From the NCBI GenBank assembly GCA_016931995.1, contig JAFGDS010000099.1, forward strand, positions 1 to 63,896: 63,896 nucleotides of DNA, in the 5' to 3' direction. This DNA is from Pirellulales bacterium. GTDB taxonomy: Bacteria > Planctomycetota > Planctomycetia > Pirellulales > Thermoguttaceae. The position numbers were made by a program, and so were the translations under genes. Under the pieces are notes generated by a model. The model did no database searches. It saw nothing but the letters and a program-made list of their open reading frames with translations, and was not told the origin of the DNA. This document shows, piece by piece, positions 27,106 to 36,478 of the stretch (positions are counted from its first letter, which is position 1; every line of letters begins with the position of its first letter).

Positions 27106-29559
27106 TCAGAACTTGCCGTCGATGCCGAAGAGCACGGAGAAGCCGGGCTCGGGCATGAAGACGGGGCGACCGGCGGAGTTCATGATCGCCACCGAGCCGG
27201 GTTCGCTGTAGTACGTGTCCAGCAGATTCTCCAGCGACAGCGATAGGCGGACGTTCTCGCGCCAGCGGTAGTAGCCGCGCAGATCGAACACGACGAAGCC
27301 CGGCGAGGGCACCTCGGCGATGCTCGCGGCCACCTCGTGCTGGGCGTTGACCAGCCGGGTGACGAACTCGACGCGCCACCGGTCGTTTTCCGGATCGAAG
27401 ACGCGGAGGCTGATGGAGCCGTTGAGCGGATAGATGTTCGGCAGCGACTCGGCGCCGGGGATCGAGACGAACGTACCGTCCAAGGCGGTGTCCGTGCCCG
27501 CGTCGAGGAATTTCACGCGGCTTAGATTCCTGCCTTGCGTATAGGACACGCATCCGAAGAGCGAGACGCCGCGGCGGAGTTCCAGTTCGCCGAACAGATC
27601 GCAGCCCCAGAGCATGGCCAGGCGGATATTCGTGTTCTGGTACGAGGCGTTCACGGTGTCGCCGTTTTCCTCGGGCCAGCCCATATCGTCACGGAACGCG
27701 GGATCGAAGTACTGGAAGTCGCGGCCCAGGTAGTGGTAGTGGTATCCGGCGTCGTAGTACACCCAATCGGTCCAGGCCGGCACGGCCATGATGTAGTCCC
27801 AAATGGTGGAGTAGTATCCGCGCGCGCCGTAACGGAGCGGCTTGCGCTCGCAAGTCATGCCCAGGTCGAATTGCCAGTTCTTCTCCGGCTTCAGGATGGA
27901 GAGTCCGTTGATTTCGCTATTGCCGACTCGCGCGTAGGGGACGAAGGGTTCGTCGAAGTAGAGTTCGGCCAGGTCCGGCGCCCGCATGGCGAAACCCGTG
28001 CCCCAATGCAGGGTGTCCGTGTCGTTGAGCTTCTGTTTGGCCTGGATGTAGGCCATGCCGAGGGTGTAGGACGGCGCGTGGAAGCCGGGTTGATAAAAGA
28101 AAAACGAATCGGGGTCCAGATGGGTGATCACGGGGTCGCCGCGGTCCAGCGAGGTCGTGGCGTAATCCACGCGGCCGCCGATCGACACGGTGAGCCGGTC
28201 GCTAACGGGCAGATCGAGGTTCGTCAGGGCCCCGATATCGTCCCTTTGCGAGAGGGGAAGTCCGAAGTAGTTGCCGTGGAAGACCTCCGCTCCGTCGCCA
28301 TCGACGGAGTATTCCTGGTAGCGCTGTCGGTACTGCCGCCAATCGACGCCAACGGTCCACTGCGCCGCGTCGGCGTCGCCGAACGTCCGCAGGGCGCGGA
28401 TGCCCGTCGAGACGTTGTGTCCGCTGCCGATCGTGTTGACGGGCAGCGCCCAGTAGGCAATCGTCATGAACTCGCGGTAGAAGCTCTGTTGCTTGGACGA
28501 TTGCGCGGCGTCGCCGTGGAAGAACGTCTCCTGGTGCCAGGTTTGTAGCACGAACTGCTGGGGGCCGTCGGGATCGTCTTGCACAACATACCGGAGGTTG
28601 AACTGGTTGTTGGCCGAGTTCTCGGGATCGTAGATGATGCCGGGCATCTCGACGTTGTTCATCTCGGTGTGCAGCATGTCGAAGTCGAGCCGGGCGGTCG
28701 GCCCCAGGTCGTAGCTCAATGAGAACATGCCGTCCCACCGTTCGAAGCTGGTGGGCACGAGGAAATCGCCCGAGCGTCCGCCCGAGCGGTAGTCGTTGCC
28801 CGTCCGCACGCCGTAGGTGCAGTACATGCCCCAGTTCCTTGCCCCGGCCCAAACGTTTTCGCGGGCGTACATGACCTGGCCGTTGCTGGCGTAGTTGAAG
28901 TAGGTCGAGCTGTGGCCGTGCGGATGCGCGTAGCGCTTGGCGCCGAGGAGATCGACGTTGATGAAGGCGAAGCCGGGGCCATGGAGCGACGAATACGGCC
29001 CTTCAATGACCGTGATTTCCTCGATCACGCCGGGGTCGATCTGGCTCAAAAGCGAGTCGAGATCCTGGATCGACTTCCGCTGGGTCATGCCGTTGGCGCT
29101 GGCGGCAAGCTGCGAGGAGTTGTAGCCGCGCACGCGCGGGTCGGTGGTGATGCCCGACAGACGCCGCCCGCTGACGCTGGGTATCTGTTTGAGCAGATCG
29201 CCCGTGCTCGTGGCCTTGGTGAAATCGGCCTGTTGCGAACTGAGCGTGCTCGACGCGCTACTGGAGGCGCCGGACATGTTGCCCGGAGCGATGGACACGC
29301 GGGCCAAGCTATCCACGTCCTTCTCGGCCAGGTCCAGAAGGGCATCGAGATCGGCGGCGGCGTTGGGGGTCGGCGCGTCCTTCGTGGCGGCGGAATCGGC
29401 CGCGGGGGAAGGCGCGGCCGAAGCCGGCGGTGCCGCGGGCAGCGCGCCCTGGGAGGACGCGGTTCCCGCGAGAGCGACCGTCAACAACAACGACACGGCG
29501 ACGAGGAGCGGGCCTCGCACGCGACCGGCGCATTGAAAAACGTGTCCGGAAGGCGCCAT
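27106..29559 (-). CDS. TonB-dependent outer-membrane receptor
   Basis: An 817-residue outer-membrane protein. The ATG at 29559 precedes a signal peptide (LLVAVSLLLTVALAGTASS); an ATG at 29676 would add 39 residues. An Ala/Pro-rich linker and a plug domain follow ('TSTGDLLKQIPSVSGRR', RVRGYNSSQLAASANG, IEEITVIEGPYSSLHG). A 22-strand type beta-barrel ends in the terminal phenylalanine (GIDGKF) used for barrel assembly. Aromatic and Asn/Asp-rich barrel strands are typical. The substrate is unknown; siderophores, cobalamin or glycans are all possible. No SusD-like partner or TonB/ExbBD genes are adjacent. Confidence 0.88.
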   Translation of the reverse strand: MAPSGHVFQCAGRVRGPLLVAVSLLLTVALAGTASSQGALPAAPPASAAPSPAADSAATKDAPTPNAAADLDALLDLAEKDVDSLARVSIAPGNMSGASSSASSTLSSQQADFTKATSTGDLLKQIPSVSGRRLSGITTDPRVRGYNSSQLAASANGMTQRKSIQDLDSLLSQIDPGVIEEITVIEGPYSSLHGPGFAFINVDLLGAKRYAHPHGHSSTYFNYASNGQVMYARENVWAGARNWGMYCTYGVRTGNDYRSGGRSGDFLVPTSFERWDGMFSLSYDLGPTARLDFDMLHTEMNNVEMPGIIYDPENSANNQFNLRYVVQDDPDGPQQFVLQTWHQETFFHGDAAQSSKQQSFYREFMTIAYWALPVNTIGSGHNVSTGIRALRTFGDADAAQWTVGVDWRQYRQRYQEYSVDGDGAEVFHGNYFGLPLSQRDDIGALTNLDLPVSDRLTVSIGGRVDYATTSLDRGDPVITHLDPDSFFFYQPGFHAPSYTLGMAYIQAKQKLNDTDTLHWGTGFAMRAPDLAELYFDEPFVPYARVGNSEINGLSILKPEKNWQFDLGMTCERKPLRYGARGYYSTIWDYIMAVPAWTDWVYYDAGYHYHYLGRDFQYFDPAFRDDMGWPEENGDTVNASYQNTNIRLAMLWGCDLFGELELRRGVSLFGCVSYTQGRNLSRVKFLDAGTDTALDGTFVSIPGAESLPNIYPLNGSISLRVFDPENDRWRVEFVTRLVNAQHEVAASIAEVPSPGFVVFDLRGYYRWRENVRLSLSLENLLDTYYSEPGSVAIMNSAGRPVFMPEPGFSVLFGIDGKF

Positions 29560-29811
29560 CCATGGCCACCAGATCGGGACTGCGGGTACGTCGGACGAAG
29601 GCGGGAGACGACGGGAGGGATCGGGGCGCAATGCGTCCCGTGGATAGCACCCGCCATCTTCCTTTTGCTTCGACACGCAGCGTAGCGGTGTTGAGGATTT
29701 GTTGTTTCGGGCAATATGTAGTGCCCGCGGGCAGCCCGCAGTGTTTGCCCAGCATTCCCAAAGCCACGCCGAAGGCGGCGGATTCTCGGGGCGCCCCCCT
29801 GCCCTGCCCCG

Positions 29812-31215
29812 TCAAGGCGTGTCGTAGATGCTCTTGAGCTTCCCGTTGCGGCGGTTCCAGAGGGTCTTGGCCGGGTCGTGGTTGGGATTGGGCGTGGGCA
29901 TTTGGGCGTCCACGGAGCGACGCCAGTCGGCGAGTTTGTCGCGCATCTGGCGGGCCGTTTCGGGCATCGCGTCGGCTAGGTCGCGCTTCTCGCCGAGGTC
30001 GTCCTTCAGGTTGAAAAGCAGCAGACGCCCGTCCTCGTAGAACTCGATCAGCTTGAGGTCGCCCTGGCGGATCGCGCCGCAGGGCGGCTGGAGATGGTTG
30101 CTGTAGTGGGGATAGTGCCAGTAGATGGCGTCACGCTGGAGCGTGCCCTGCTGTTTCAAGAGCGGCGCGAGGCTCTCGCCGTCCACGGTCCGCGGCGGGG
30201 TCCCGGCCATCTCGAGGATCGTCGGGAAGAAGTCCACGCTGATAACCGGCTCGTCGCAGACGGCGCCGCCCTGGATCACGCCGGGCCACTTGACGATCAT
30301 CGGCACCCGGATCCCGCCCTCGAAGATCTTGCCCTTGTCGCCCCGCAAGGGTACGGGCCGGCTGAATTGGGCCAAGGGGCCGTTGTCGGACATGAAGAAG
30401 ACGATCGTCCGGTCGTCGATGCCCCACTTCTCGAGTCGGTCGAGCACGCGGCCGACGCTCTCGTCCACGCTGTCGATCATGCCGGCGTAGACGGGGTCGT
30501 GCTGCGGCGCGTCGGGATCGACCTTCGGCCGGTACTTCGCGATTCGGTCCTCCTTGGCCTCGACCGGGTTGTGCACCGCGTAATGCGGCAGGTAGAGGAA
30601 GAACGGCCGGTCGTGGTGGGCGTCGATGAACTGGATCGCTTCGTCGGTGAGCCGGTCGGTCAGATACTCGCCGGCAGCGCCGTCGAGCTTCGGCACGCGG
30701 TAGGGCCAGAACATGGTCCCGTGGTGGCCGGCCGCCGAGCCGGCGACGTTCAGGTCGAAGCCGTGATTGGTCGGGAGCGATCCCATGCCGCCGAGGTGCC
30801 ACTTGCCGATCGACGCCGAGGCGTAGCCCAAGGGCGCAAGCGCCTCGGCCAGGGTCGTCGTCTCGTGCGGCAAGTGTTGGTTGATCTTGGGGGTTTGCAG
30901 TTGGGCGAACGGCTCCCGGCGGCCGGGCAGGTAATCGGTCAGGTGGAGCCGAGCGGGGTACTGCCCGGTGAGGATGCTCGCGCGGGTGGGCGAACAGACG
31001 TGGCAGGCCGCATAGGCGTTGGTGAACCGCATTCCGTCCGCGGCCAGCCGGTCGATCCGCGGCGTTTCGTACAGTTTGCTGCCGAAGCATTCCAGTCCGC
31101 GCCAGCCCATGTCGTCGATCAGAATGAAGACGAAGTTCGGTTTCGGCTCGGCGGCGAGCAACGAGGGGGCGAAGAGGCCCAGCGCGAGGAGGCAGGCGAG
31201 AAAGGATCGTTTCAT
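29812..31215 (-). CDS. Exported type I sulfatase
   Basis: A 467-residue sulfatase. The ATG at 31215 has AAGGAA upstream and opens a signal peptide (FLACLLALGLFAPSLLAAEP). The metal-binding start 'NFVFILIDDMGWRGLECFGS' is followed by CSPTRASILTGQ, the C-x-P-x-R site whose cysteine is converted to formylglycine by a separate enzyme. 'ASIGKWHLGG' and 'FFMSDNGPLAQF' supply further active-site residues. Type I sulfatases release sulfate from sulfated glycans, and planctomycetes encode many. The natural substrate is unknown. It lies between the TonB receptor and a DUF1559 protein on the same strand. Confidence 0.92.
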   Translation of the reverse strand: MKRSFLACLLALGLFAPSLLAAEPKPNFVFILIDDMGWRGLECFGSKLYETPRIDRLAADGMRFTNAYAACHVCSPTRASILTGQYPARLHLTDYLPGRREPFAQLQTPKINQHLPHETTTLAEALAPLGYASASIGKWHLGGMGSLPTNHGFDLNVAGSAAGHHGTMFWPYRVPKLDGAAGEYLTDRLTDEAIQFIDAHHDRPFFLYLPHYAVHNPVEAKEDRIAKYRPKVDPDAPQHDPVYAGMIDSVDESVGRVLDRLEKWGIDDRTIVFFMSDNGPLAQFSRPVPLRGDKGKIFEGGIRVPMIVKWPGVIQGGAVCDEPVISVDFFPTILEMAGTPPRTVDGESLAPLLKQQGTLQRDAIYWHYPHYSNHLQPPCGAIRQGDLKLIEFYEDGRLLLFNLKDDLGEKRDLADAMPETARQMRDKLADWRRSVDAQMPTPNPNHDPAKTLWNRRNGKLKSIYDTP

Positions 31216-31265
31216 GGCGTGATCGTTCCTTATTGACCGCCGCGCGGCCAATGATCCAGGCCGCC

Positions 31266-31331
31266 GTGTGCCACTGGCCCTGCCAGTGCTTGTCCGGCCA
31301 GACTGTGGACACACTGGCAGAGCCAGTGGCA
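31266..31331. repeat. Dispersed palindromic repeat, GTGCCACTGGC family
   Basis: GTGCCACTGGCCCTGCCAGTG and, inverted, CACTGGCAGAGCCAGTGGCAC enclose a short spacer upstream of the sulfatase. Related copies lie near 36427, 45664, 50452, 60336 and 60493. Confidence 0.75.
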
Positions 31332-31354
31332 CCCGACGAATTCTCCCTTGCCGC

Positions 31355-31452
31355 GAAGGGGGCAGTCCCATGTTCGCGGCGAATGTGGCTGATTCCCAAG
31401 AACGCGTCCTCCGCGCCGCGAAAATTGGGGCGCCCCCCTGCCCTGCCCCGTT
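31355..31452. repeat. Composite intergenic repeat GGGGGCAGTCCC ... CCCCTGCCCTGCCCC
   Basis: The order of blocks (GGGGGCAGTCCC, then GCGAAAATTGGGGC, then CCCCCCTGCCCTGCCCCG) is shared with 39572-39633. It lies between the DUF1559 gene and the sulfatase and carries one polar motif copy. Confidence 0.65.
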
Positions 31453-31481
31453 CGGGACGGGTGGCGGCACGGGCGACATTG

Positions 31482-33923
31482 TCACTGCTCGAACAAGTCG
31501 GATATCGTTGGCGGCTCGCGCCCGGCGTGGGTGAACAGGGCCTTGAGCGTGGCGGCGTCGATCTCGGCCGAAAAGCGGCGCACGCTGCCGTCGGCCATCG
31601 CCGCGAGGAACCCGCCGGGCCGCAGGCCGACCAGCCCGGCGATGGGGTTGGTCTTGTCCGGCGTGAAATCGTCCGGCTTGGTCCAGGGCACGGCCCGTTC
31701 GTCAGCGACCTCGACCACCATGATCGTGTACGACGAGCCGTCGCGGATGTCGTATAGCCCCCTGCCCTTGGTCGGGCCGAATACGTACTCATCGCCTGTC
31801 ACGGCGAGGTAATTCGTTTTGCCCTGGGCGGCCGCCTTGCTGCCGGGGGCCTTGAAGACCTCGGGCATCCGGGCCGCGACCTTCAGGTTGTTCTCGCTGT
31901 CCCAGGGCTCGTCGAAGTTGTACTCTTCGTAAAGCTCCATCTCTTCGAGAAACGGCAGCACGAGCACGCGCCAGCTCACGGGCGGTTGGCCGGGCTTCTG
32001 CGAGCCCGCGGCCGCCGGAAAGGTCTTCCGGGCGTCGTGGTGGTTGTGCAGCGCCAGGGCGATTTGCTTGAGGTTGTTCATGGACACGTTTTGCTGCGTG
32101 GGCAGATGGCCCAGATCCAAGCCGCCCGGCGCGCCCAGCGGCATGAGCCAAACCACCGCGAGCGGGCCGCCGCAGCCAACCGGCAGCGTCCGCCGGCTCT
32201 CGATCACAATGCCCGCGTCGGTCCGACGGACGCCCACGACCGTGGGCTGCAAATGCCGCCCGATCGTTGGGGCCGAGGGCAGCAGCGTGATATCGGCGGG
32301 CAGTCCCTCCCGGCCGAATCCGCTCATGGCCATTTGGACGACCAGCCGCGCGATCGGGTAGGCGATCTTGAACAGCTCGGGCGTATCGACATAGGCCACG
32401 GCCATGGGCGACTCGTCGCCGGCAAACCGCGCGGCGACGTCGGGCACGTCGGCCAGCGAATCGGCCCCGGCCGCGCGGCTCAGGTACGACTTGACGTTCT
32501 GCGGAAACAGGGCCACGACCAGCTCCTTCTCGGTGATGCACCACGCCGGGGCGAATGGCATCGCCTCGCCGAACGACTTCACGTGGAAGATCGTTTGGCC
32601 CGCGAACTTGGATTGGCCTATGGCAATCGCGCTTCGGCCGCGACCTTCGCCGGTCATTTGGCCGGCCGTTCCGCCCAACAAGGCGCTCATCACCAGCTTG
32701 CCGTTGGCCGCCACCAGGCGGTCGCGGTCGCGGAGATTGACCACGGCGGTCATGCCGGTGAGGATCAGGCCGCCCTCGGTGGGCGAGTTGTACACCCGCC
32801 ACGCGTCGCCGACCGACGCGAACACGTCGCGCGAGATGTTGATTTTCATTTGCTCTTCAAACTGGCCCACGGCGCCGAGCAGTTCGTCGCGTCCGCGGGG
32901 CTCCGCGCGGCCCACCATGTCGAGCACTTCCTTGTAGCCCTTGGCCAGATCGAGCCGAACGGCCGCGGCCAGCGAGGCATCTTTGGGGATGACGGCCAAG
33001 TCGTCCTTGGTCAAGGGCTCCGCGGCGAACACCGACAAGATCCCCTTCAAATCTCCCTCGACCTTGATCTGCGTCTTGCTGATGCAGCCGGTGTCGTCCA
33101 GACCGGTGACGTGGGCGACCGACGCAATGTTGGCCAGGCCGAGAACGTCCAGCATTTCGCGAACGTCGCGGTGCATCGGCGAACCAGCCGCCGCGAAGAC
33201 CCCCGCGACGTTGACGTAGGCCACGCTGGACGGGCGCGGGACGACAAGCTGCTGGCGGAGCTGGGCGAGCCAGGCGGGCGGCTCCTTCTTGCCGCGCTCC
33301 ACGATTTGGTCGGCTTCGCCCTCGCCCATGCCGAGGATCAGGTACTTGCCCTTGATCGCCCACTCGGCCACGAGGCCGTCCATGTCCAGCGGCAGCCGGC
33401 GCCAGGTCGCTGTGTCGGAGGGCGCCGCCGCCCTTCCCTGGGTCATCGCCTGCTCGATCTTGACCAGCGCCTGCTGAACGTCCGCGGTCTTGTCGCCCAG
33501 GTTGACGATCGCTCCGGCGCGAAGTCCGCCCGGGCCGGCGGCTGGGTCGAGCTTCGCGACGTACACGGCGGCCGGATGCGTGAGCACGGTCTTGACCACG
33601 GTGGCGACCGGATCGACCAGGGCCGCCGCTTGCGGGTCGTTTTTGGTCCCCTGCCGCACGGCGGCGATGACGAGTGTCTCCAGTTGGGCGAGGCATTCCT
33701 GGACTTCCTTCTCGGCGAGGAGTTGCTCCGTGTGGTTGGGGCTGGCCGGGTCGGGCTGGGCCATGCCGGACCAACTCAGATAGAAGACGCATTGCTCCGG
33801 GGCCACGCGGCTCATCACGGGGTCTTCTGGTCCCGGCGGAATGCCCAGCGGAACCCCTGCCCCGCTGCCCATGGCCAACAAAATCACCAGCTCCCACACG
33901 CCCGGAAAGATCGAGTACGCCAT
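31482..33923 (-). CDS. Large DUF1559-type protein
   Basis: An 813-residue protein starting at the ATG at 33923, with GGGAGG seven bases upstream. An N-terminal hydrophobic stretch (VWELVILLAMGSGAGVPLGI) suggests export. The first 560 residues are an alpha/beta region of unknown fold. The C-terminal 220 residues are a DUF1559-like domain: 'NNLKQIALALHNHHDARKTF', 'VLPFLEEMELYEEYNFDEPW' and GGFLAAMADGSVRRFS. DUF1559 is almost confined to planctomycetes and usually follows a prepilin-like N-terminal helix, which is absent here. This is therefore the fused, non-pilin form. The function is unknown. Confidence 0.85.
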   Translation of the reverse strand: MAYSIFPGVWELVILLAMGSGAGVPLGIPPGPEDPVMSRVAPEQCVFYLSWSGMAQPDPASPNHTEQLLAEKEVQECLAQLETLVIAAVRQGTKNDPQAAALVDPVATVVKTVLTHPAAVYVAKLDPAAGPGGLRAGAIVNLGDKTADVQQALVKIEQAMTQGRAAAPSDTATWRRLPLDMDGLVAEWAIKGKYLILGMGEGEADQIVERGKKEPPAWLAQLRQQLVVPRPSSVAYVNVAGVFAAAGSPMHRDVREMLDVLGLANIASVAHVTGLDDTGCISKTQIKVEGDLKGILSVFAAEPLTKDDLAVIPKDASLAAAVRLDLAKGYKEVLDMVGRAEPRGRDELLGAVGQFEEQMKINISRDVFASVGDAWRVYNSPTEGGLILTGMTAVVNLRDRDRLVAANGKLVMSALLGGTAGQMTGEGRGRSAIAIGQSKFAGQTIFHVKSFGEAMPFAPAWCITEKELVVALFPQNVKSYLSRAAGADSLADVPDVAARFAGDESPMAVAYVDTPELFKIAYPIARLVVQMAMSGFGREGLPADITLLPSAPTIGRHLQPTVVGVRRTDAGIVIESRRTLPVGCGGPLAVVWLMPLGAPGGLDLGHLPTQQNVSMNNLKQIALALHNHHDARKTFPAAAGSQKPGQPPVSWRVLVLPFLEEMELYEEYNFDEPWDSENNLKVAARMPEVFKAPGSKAAAQGKTNYLAVTGDEYVFGPTKGRGLYDIRDGSSYTIMVVEVADERAVPWTKPDDFTPDKTNPIAGLVGLRPGGFLAAMADGSVRRFSAEIDAATLKALFTHAGREPPTISDLFEQ

Positions 33924-34151
33924 GGTTTGACCTCCCAATCGAGGATGGGCGAATGCCTTCGCCCGTAGTCCACCAGAAACCCACGCTCCCGTCAATAAGT
34001 TGGGGAGGGGAAAAGCTGGCCGTGCCCGGTTGGGCGTGATTCCGACGAGGATCCAACGGACCGCCTGGCCGCTGGGTCGGAAATACCTATACTGGGGGGG
34101 TGAATTGACGGTTTCCGGTTGCCTTTTGTCGCGGTCCGCGCGATTGGGTGA

Positions 34152-34179
34152 TTGACAAACGGGCGTCACCCAGTAGACT
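34152..34179 (+). promoter_or_regulatory. Sigma70-like promoter of the PEP-CTERM gene
   Basis: TTGACA (34152-34157), a 16-base spacer and TAGACT (34174-34179) lie about 80 bases upstream of the ATG. The -35 box matches the consensus fully. Confidence 0.5.
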
Positions 34180-34259
34180 AGACATTCTGAATTCTCCATT
34201 TTGGGGATGTTCTCAGATCGGCACCGTTTGCCACGGCACACCTAGCAAGGGAGGGTACT

Positions 34260-34985
34260 ATGCACGGCAAGCTCAGAGTGGGCCTCGCGCTGGTCGCGAT
34301 CCTGGCCCTGACCGCCACCAGCGCGGTCGCCAGCACGTTCTACGAGGACTTCGACTCGTACACCGAGGTCCAGATGCACGGTCAAGGCGGCTGGAAGGGT
34401 TGGGACAACGACCCGGCTTGGGGAGCGCCCCGTTCGACGGCGGTCTCCGTGAGCCCCGATTATTCGGTCGAGATCGGTGGCAACGCCGACCTGGTGCACG
34501 AGTTCGACTCGGTCGGTGGTCTCTGGAAGTTCACCGCAATGCAGTACGTTCCCGGCAACGCCACGACGGGCGAGAACTTCTTCATCCTGTTGAACCTGTA
34601 CAGCGACGGGGGAGACAAGGCGTGGTCCGTGCAGTCGCGAGCCCGCCTGAACACGAACGAATTCGTCTCGGACAACGGCTACGGCGAGTTCAAGACGGCC
34701 CTGGTCCGCGACCAATGGGTCGAGTTGAAGTATATCATCGACCTGGACGCCAACAACGTCAAGGAATACTACAACGGCAGCTTGCTGGCCGAGTTCCCGT
34801 GGTACGACACGACCAATGCCGCTGCCCACGGCGCGATCGAGGCCATCGACCTGTTTGGCAACGGCGCTCCGTCGGTGTATTACGACAACATCAATCTGGA
34901 ACGGATTCCCGAGCCGGGCACGGTCGTCATGCTCCTCGGCGCCGGTCTGGCGTTGCTGGCCGTTGGCCTTCGCCGGAAGGGCTGA
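34260..34985 (+). CDS. PEP-CTERM exported protein
   Basis: A 241-residue protein with GGGAGG before the ATG and a signal peptide (VGLALVAILALTATSAVAST). The middle is a beta-sandwich, lectin/LamG-like in strand pattern ('YEDFDSYTEVQMHGQGGWKG', 'WVELKYIIDLDANNVKEYYN'). The C-terminus is a complete PEP-CTERM sorting signal: IPEPGTVVMLLGAGLALLAV followed by a basic tail. In the known system an exosortase cleaves at PEP and the protein is delivered to the surface or exopolysaccharide. No exosortase is in the window. A strong terminator follows. Confidence 0.9.
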   Translation: MHGKLRVGLALVAILALTATSAVASTFYEDFDSYTEVQMHGQGGWKGWDNDPAWGAPRSTAVSVSPDYSVEIGGNADLVHEFDSVGGLWKFTAMQYVPGNATTGENFFILLNLYSDGGDKAWSVQSRARLNTNEFVSDNGYGEFKTALVRDQWVELKYIIDLDANNVKEYYNGSLLAEFPWYDTTNAAAHGAIEAIDLFGNGAPSVYYDNINLERIPEPGTVVMLLGAGLALLAVGLRRKG

Positions 34986-35048
34986 TTTCGATACGTGGGC
35001 TCCCGGTCGCCTAACAACGATTTCGGAGCCCTTTGATTGTCGATAACC

Positions 35049-35090
35049 AACGAGGCAAGTCCGATCCCAACCGGTCGGGCTTGCCTCGTT
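35049..35090 (+). terminator. Rho-independent-type terminator after the PEP-CTERM gene
   Basis: An 11-bp perfect stem (AACGAGGCAAG / CTTGCCTCGTT) encloses a 20-base loop with an inner CCGA/TCGG pairing. It is followed by CTATTTGATC, a partial T-tract. Confidence 0.8.
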
Positions 35091-35130
35091 CTATTTGATC
35101 GCCGCGCGAGATATAAAACCGCAGATGATT

Positions 35131-35160
35131 CTCGCGCGGAGGCGCGGAGACGCAGAGACT
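35131..35160. repeat. Inverted-repeat arm CGCGGAGGCGCGGAGACGCA (left copy)
   Basis: The complement of this stretch recurs at 35936-35964 with about 28 of 29 bases matching, so the two copies frame the gene at 35345-35905. A third partial copy follows at 35985-36007. Confidence 0.8.
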
Positions 35161-35344
35161 TGATTCCGAACCAGGACCGCCCGATAATCCCGTAGGTCAG
35201 CTATGCCTGACAACACCAACGCAAGATGCCCTCAACTGGATTCGTCCGGCACAGGGCGGTTCGCCAGACGTTTGCTCCAAGTAGGCAATCGACAATGTCG
35301 CAAGACCTTTTCAAGTCCGCGAGTCAGATGGCCAGGCGATTCCC

Positions 35345-35905
35345 ATGAAGACGACACATTGGGATTACTATCGGGTACTCGTGGATGACATTGACCGCAT
35401 CTCTCGATACGTTGAAATTGTCCCTGACAATTTCGCGGTCTACTCAATCGAATTGGTGCGCATGATATTGGCCGCGGGATCCGAGGTGGATGTCGTTGCC
35501 AAGCGATTGTGCCAGGCATCTATGCCGCCGGTCTCCGCAAACAACATCAATGAGTACCGCTCTGTGTTGTGCGAGAAGTATCCAGGACTTCCGGGGATTA
35601 AGGCCACCATGCCACGTCATGGCTACGAGTTCGTGCCCTGGGAGGAATGGGCAAACGGCGAGAACCCCGCGTGGTGGCGCGCCTACAATTCGGTCAAACA
35701 CCAGCGCGACCAATGTTTTGCACAGGCCAATCTCAAGAACACCATTGACACCATCGCTGGTTTGTGCGTCCTTGTCACGTATCTCTACAAGGATGTCTTC
35801 GAGACGACGGTGATGCCGACTCCAATGCTTTTCGTTTCAGCGGAATACAAGGCGAACCCTCAAATCCTCTTTGGAAACCGATACAAATTGCCGGATTTCG
35901 TGTGA
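35345..35905 (+). CDS. Uncharacterised protein, possibly HEPN-like, framed by inverted repeats
   Basis: A 186-residue soluble protein, MKTTHWDYYRVLVDDIDRIS at the start, without signal peptide or membrane segments. The C-terminal half is helical: WWRAYNSVKHQRDQCFAQAN, then 'LKNTIDTIAGLCVLVTYLYK'. The arrangement of an aromatic, Asn, Lys-His and Arg on one helix followed by a long helix recalls HEPN-type or abortive-infection-like helical bundles, but this is only a resemblance. Its GC content looks lower than that of its neighbours. Inverted copies of a 29-bp repeat lie on both sides, which suggests it arrived as a cassette. No function can be assigned. Confidence 0.7.
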   Translation: MKTTHWDYYRVLVDDIDRISRYVEIVPDNFAVYSIELVRMILAAGSEVDVVAKRLCQASMPPVSANNINEYRSVLCEKYPGLPGIKATMPRHGYEFVPWEEWANGENPAWWRAYNSVKHQRDQCFAQANLKNTIDTIAGLCVLVTYLYKDVFETTVMPTPMLFVSAEYKANPQILFGNRYKLPDFV

Positions 35906-35935
35906 CCTCTCGCCGGGGCGCGAATTTCACGAGTC

Positions 35936-36007
35936 TGTCTCTGCGTCTCCGCGCCTCCGCGCGATATCGAAAACGTTGGACGATGCTCGCGCGGAGACGC
36001 CGAGATT
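35936..36007. repeat. Inverted-repeat arm TCTCTGCGTCTCCGCGCCTC (right copies)
   Basis: The first copy (35936-35964) is the reverse complement of 35131-35160. A second, shorter copy in the opposite sense (GCTCGCGCGGAGACGC) lies at 35985-36007. Confidence 0.8.
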
Positions 36008-36037
36008 TGAGGTGCCTCGAAGGGGACAGTCCCCGGC

Positions 36038-36322
36038 TCATCCCTTGCCCATCATCGCGTCGAATTCCTGCACGGTGACGGCCGGCGACGTGGCGAACGC
36101 GATGGCGAGCTTCTTCGAGAGGGCGATCGAGGCTTTCATCGCTTGCTTGACGTCGGGGAAGTCGACCACCAGCGTGATGTCCTTCTTGCCGAGCGTGACG
36201 TAGCCCGACTCCAGTTTGCCCTTGTGCTCCTTGATGATCGAGACGGCTTGCTTCGTGCGGGCCGCGCTGATTTTGGCGATGCCCTCGGGCAGATACGTGC
36301 CGACCATGAGGAACGTGGCCAT
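36038..36322 (-). CDS. GYD-domain protein
   Basis: A 94-residue protein. The ATG at 36322 has AAGGAG upstream. The sequence MATFLMVGTYLPEGIAKISA with 'LESGYVTLGKKDITLVVDFP' and 'KASIALSKKLAIAFATSPAV' matches the GYD family, small dimeric alpha/beta proteins with a ferredoxin-like fold. Their role is unknown, although the fold suggests ligand binding. It is the gene downstream of truA in the same direction. Confidence 0.85.
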   Translation of the reverse strand: MATFLMVGTYLPEGIAKISAARTKQAVSIIKEHKGKLESGYVTLGKKDITLVVDFPDVKQAMKASIALSKKLAIAFATSPAVTVQEFDAMMGKG

Positions 36323-36375
36323 GATGGTTTCTCCTTTTTGGGGGTGATGGAACGGAAGAACGACTGCCAGCATAT

Positions 36376-36462
36376 CTCCCCTTGCCCGCTTGCGGGAGAG
36401 GGGGTGCACGGTGAGGACTCCCGCAGTTCCCTGTGCCGCACTGGCATAGCCAGTGGCACACG
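36376..36462. repeat. GGGAGAGG-type and CACTGGC-type repeats
   Basis: CTTGCCCGCTTGCGGGAGAGG is followed by GCACTGGCATAGCCAGTGGCAC, a short member of the family at 31266. Both sit between truA and the GYD gene. Confidence 0.65.
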
Positions 36463-36478
36463 GAGCGGCACTCGCCGC

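Noticed and set aside
25290-29790. Search for a dif site in the intergenic stretches of the convergence zone.
   Set aside because: No sequence resembling the dif consensus (two arms around a central hexamer with TTATGT-like right arm) was recognised. The terminus call therefore rests on motif polarity alone.
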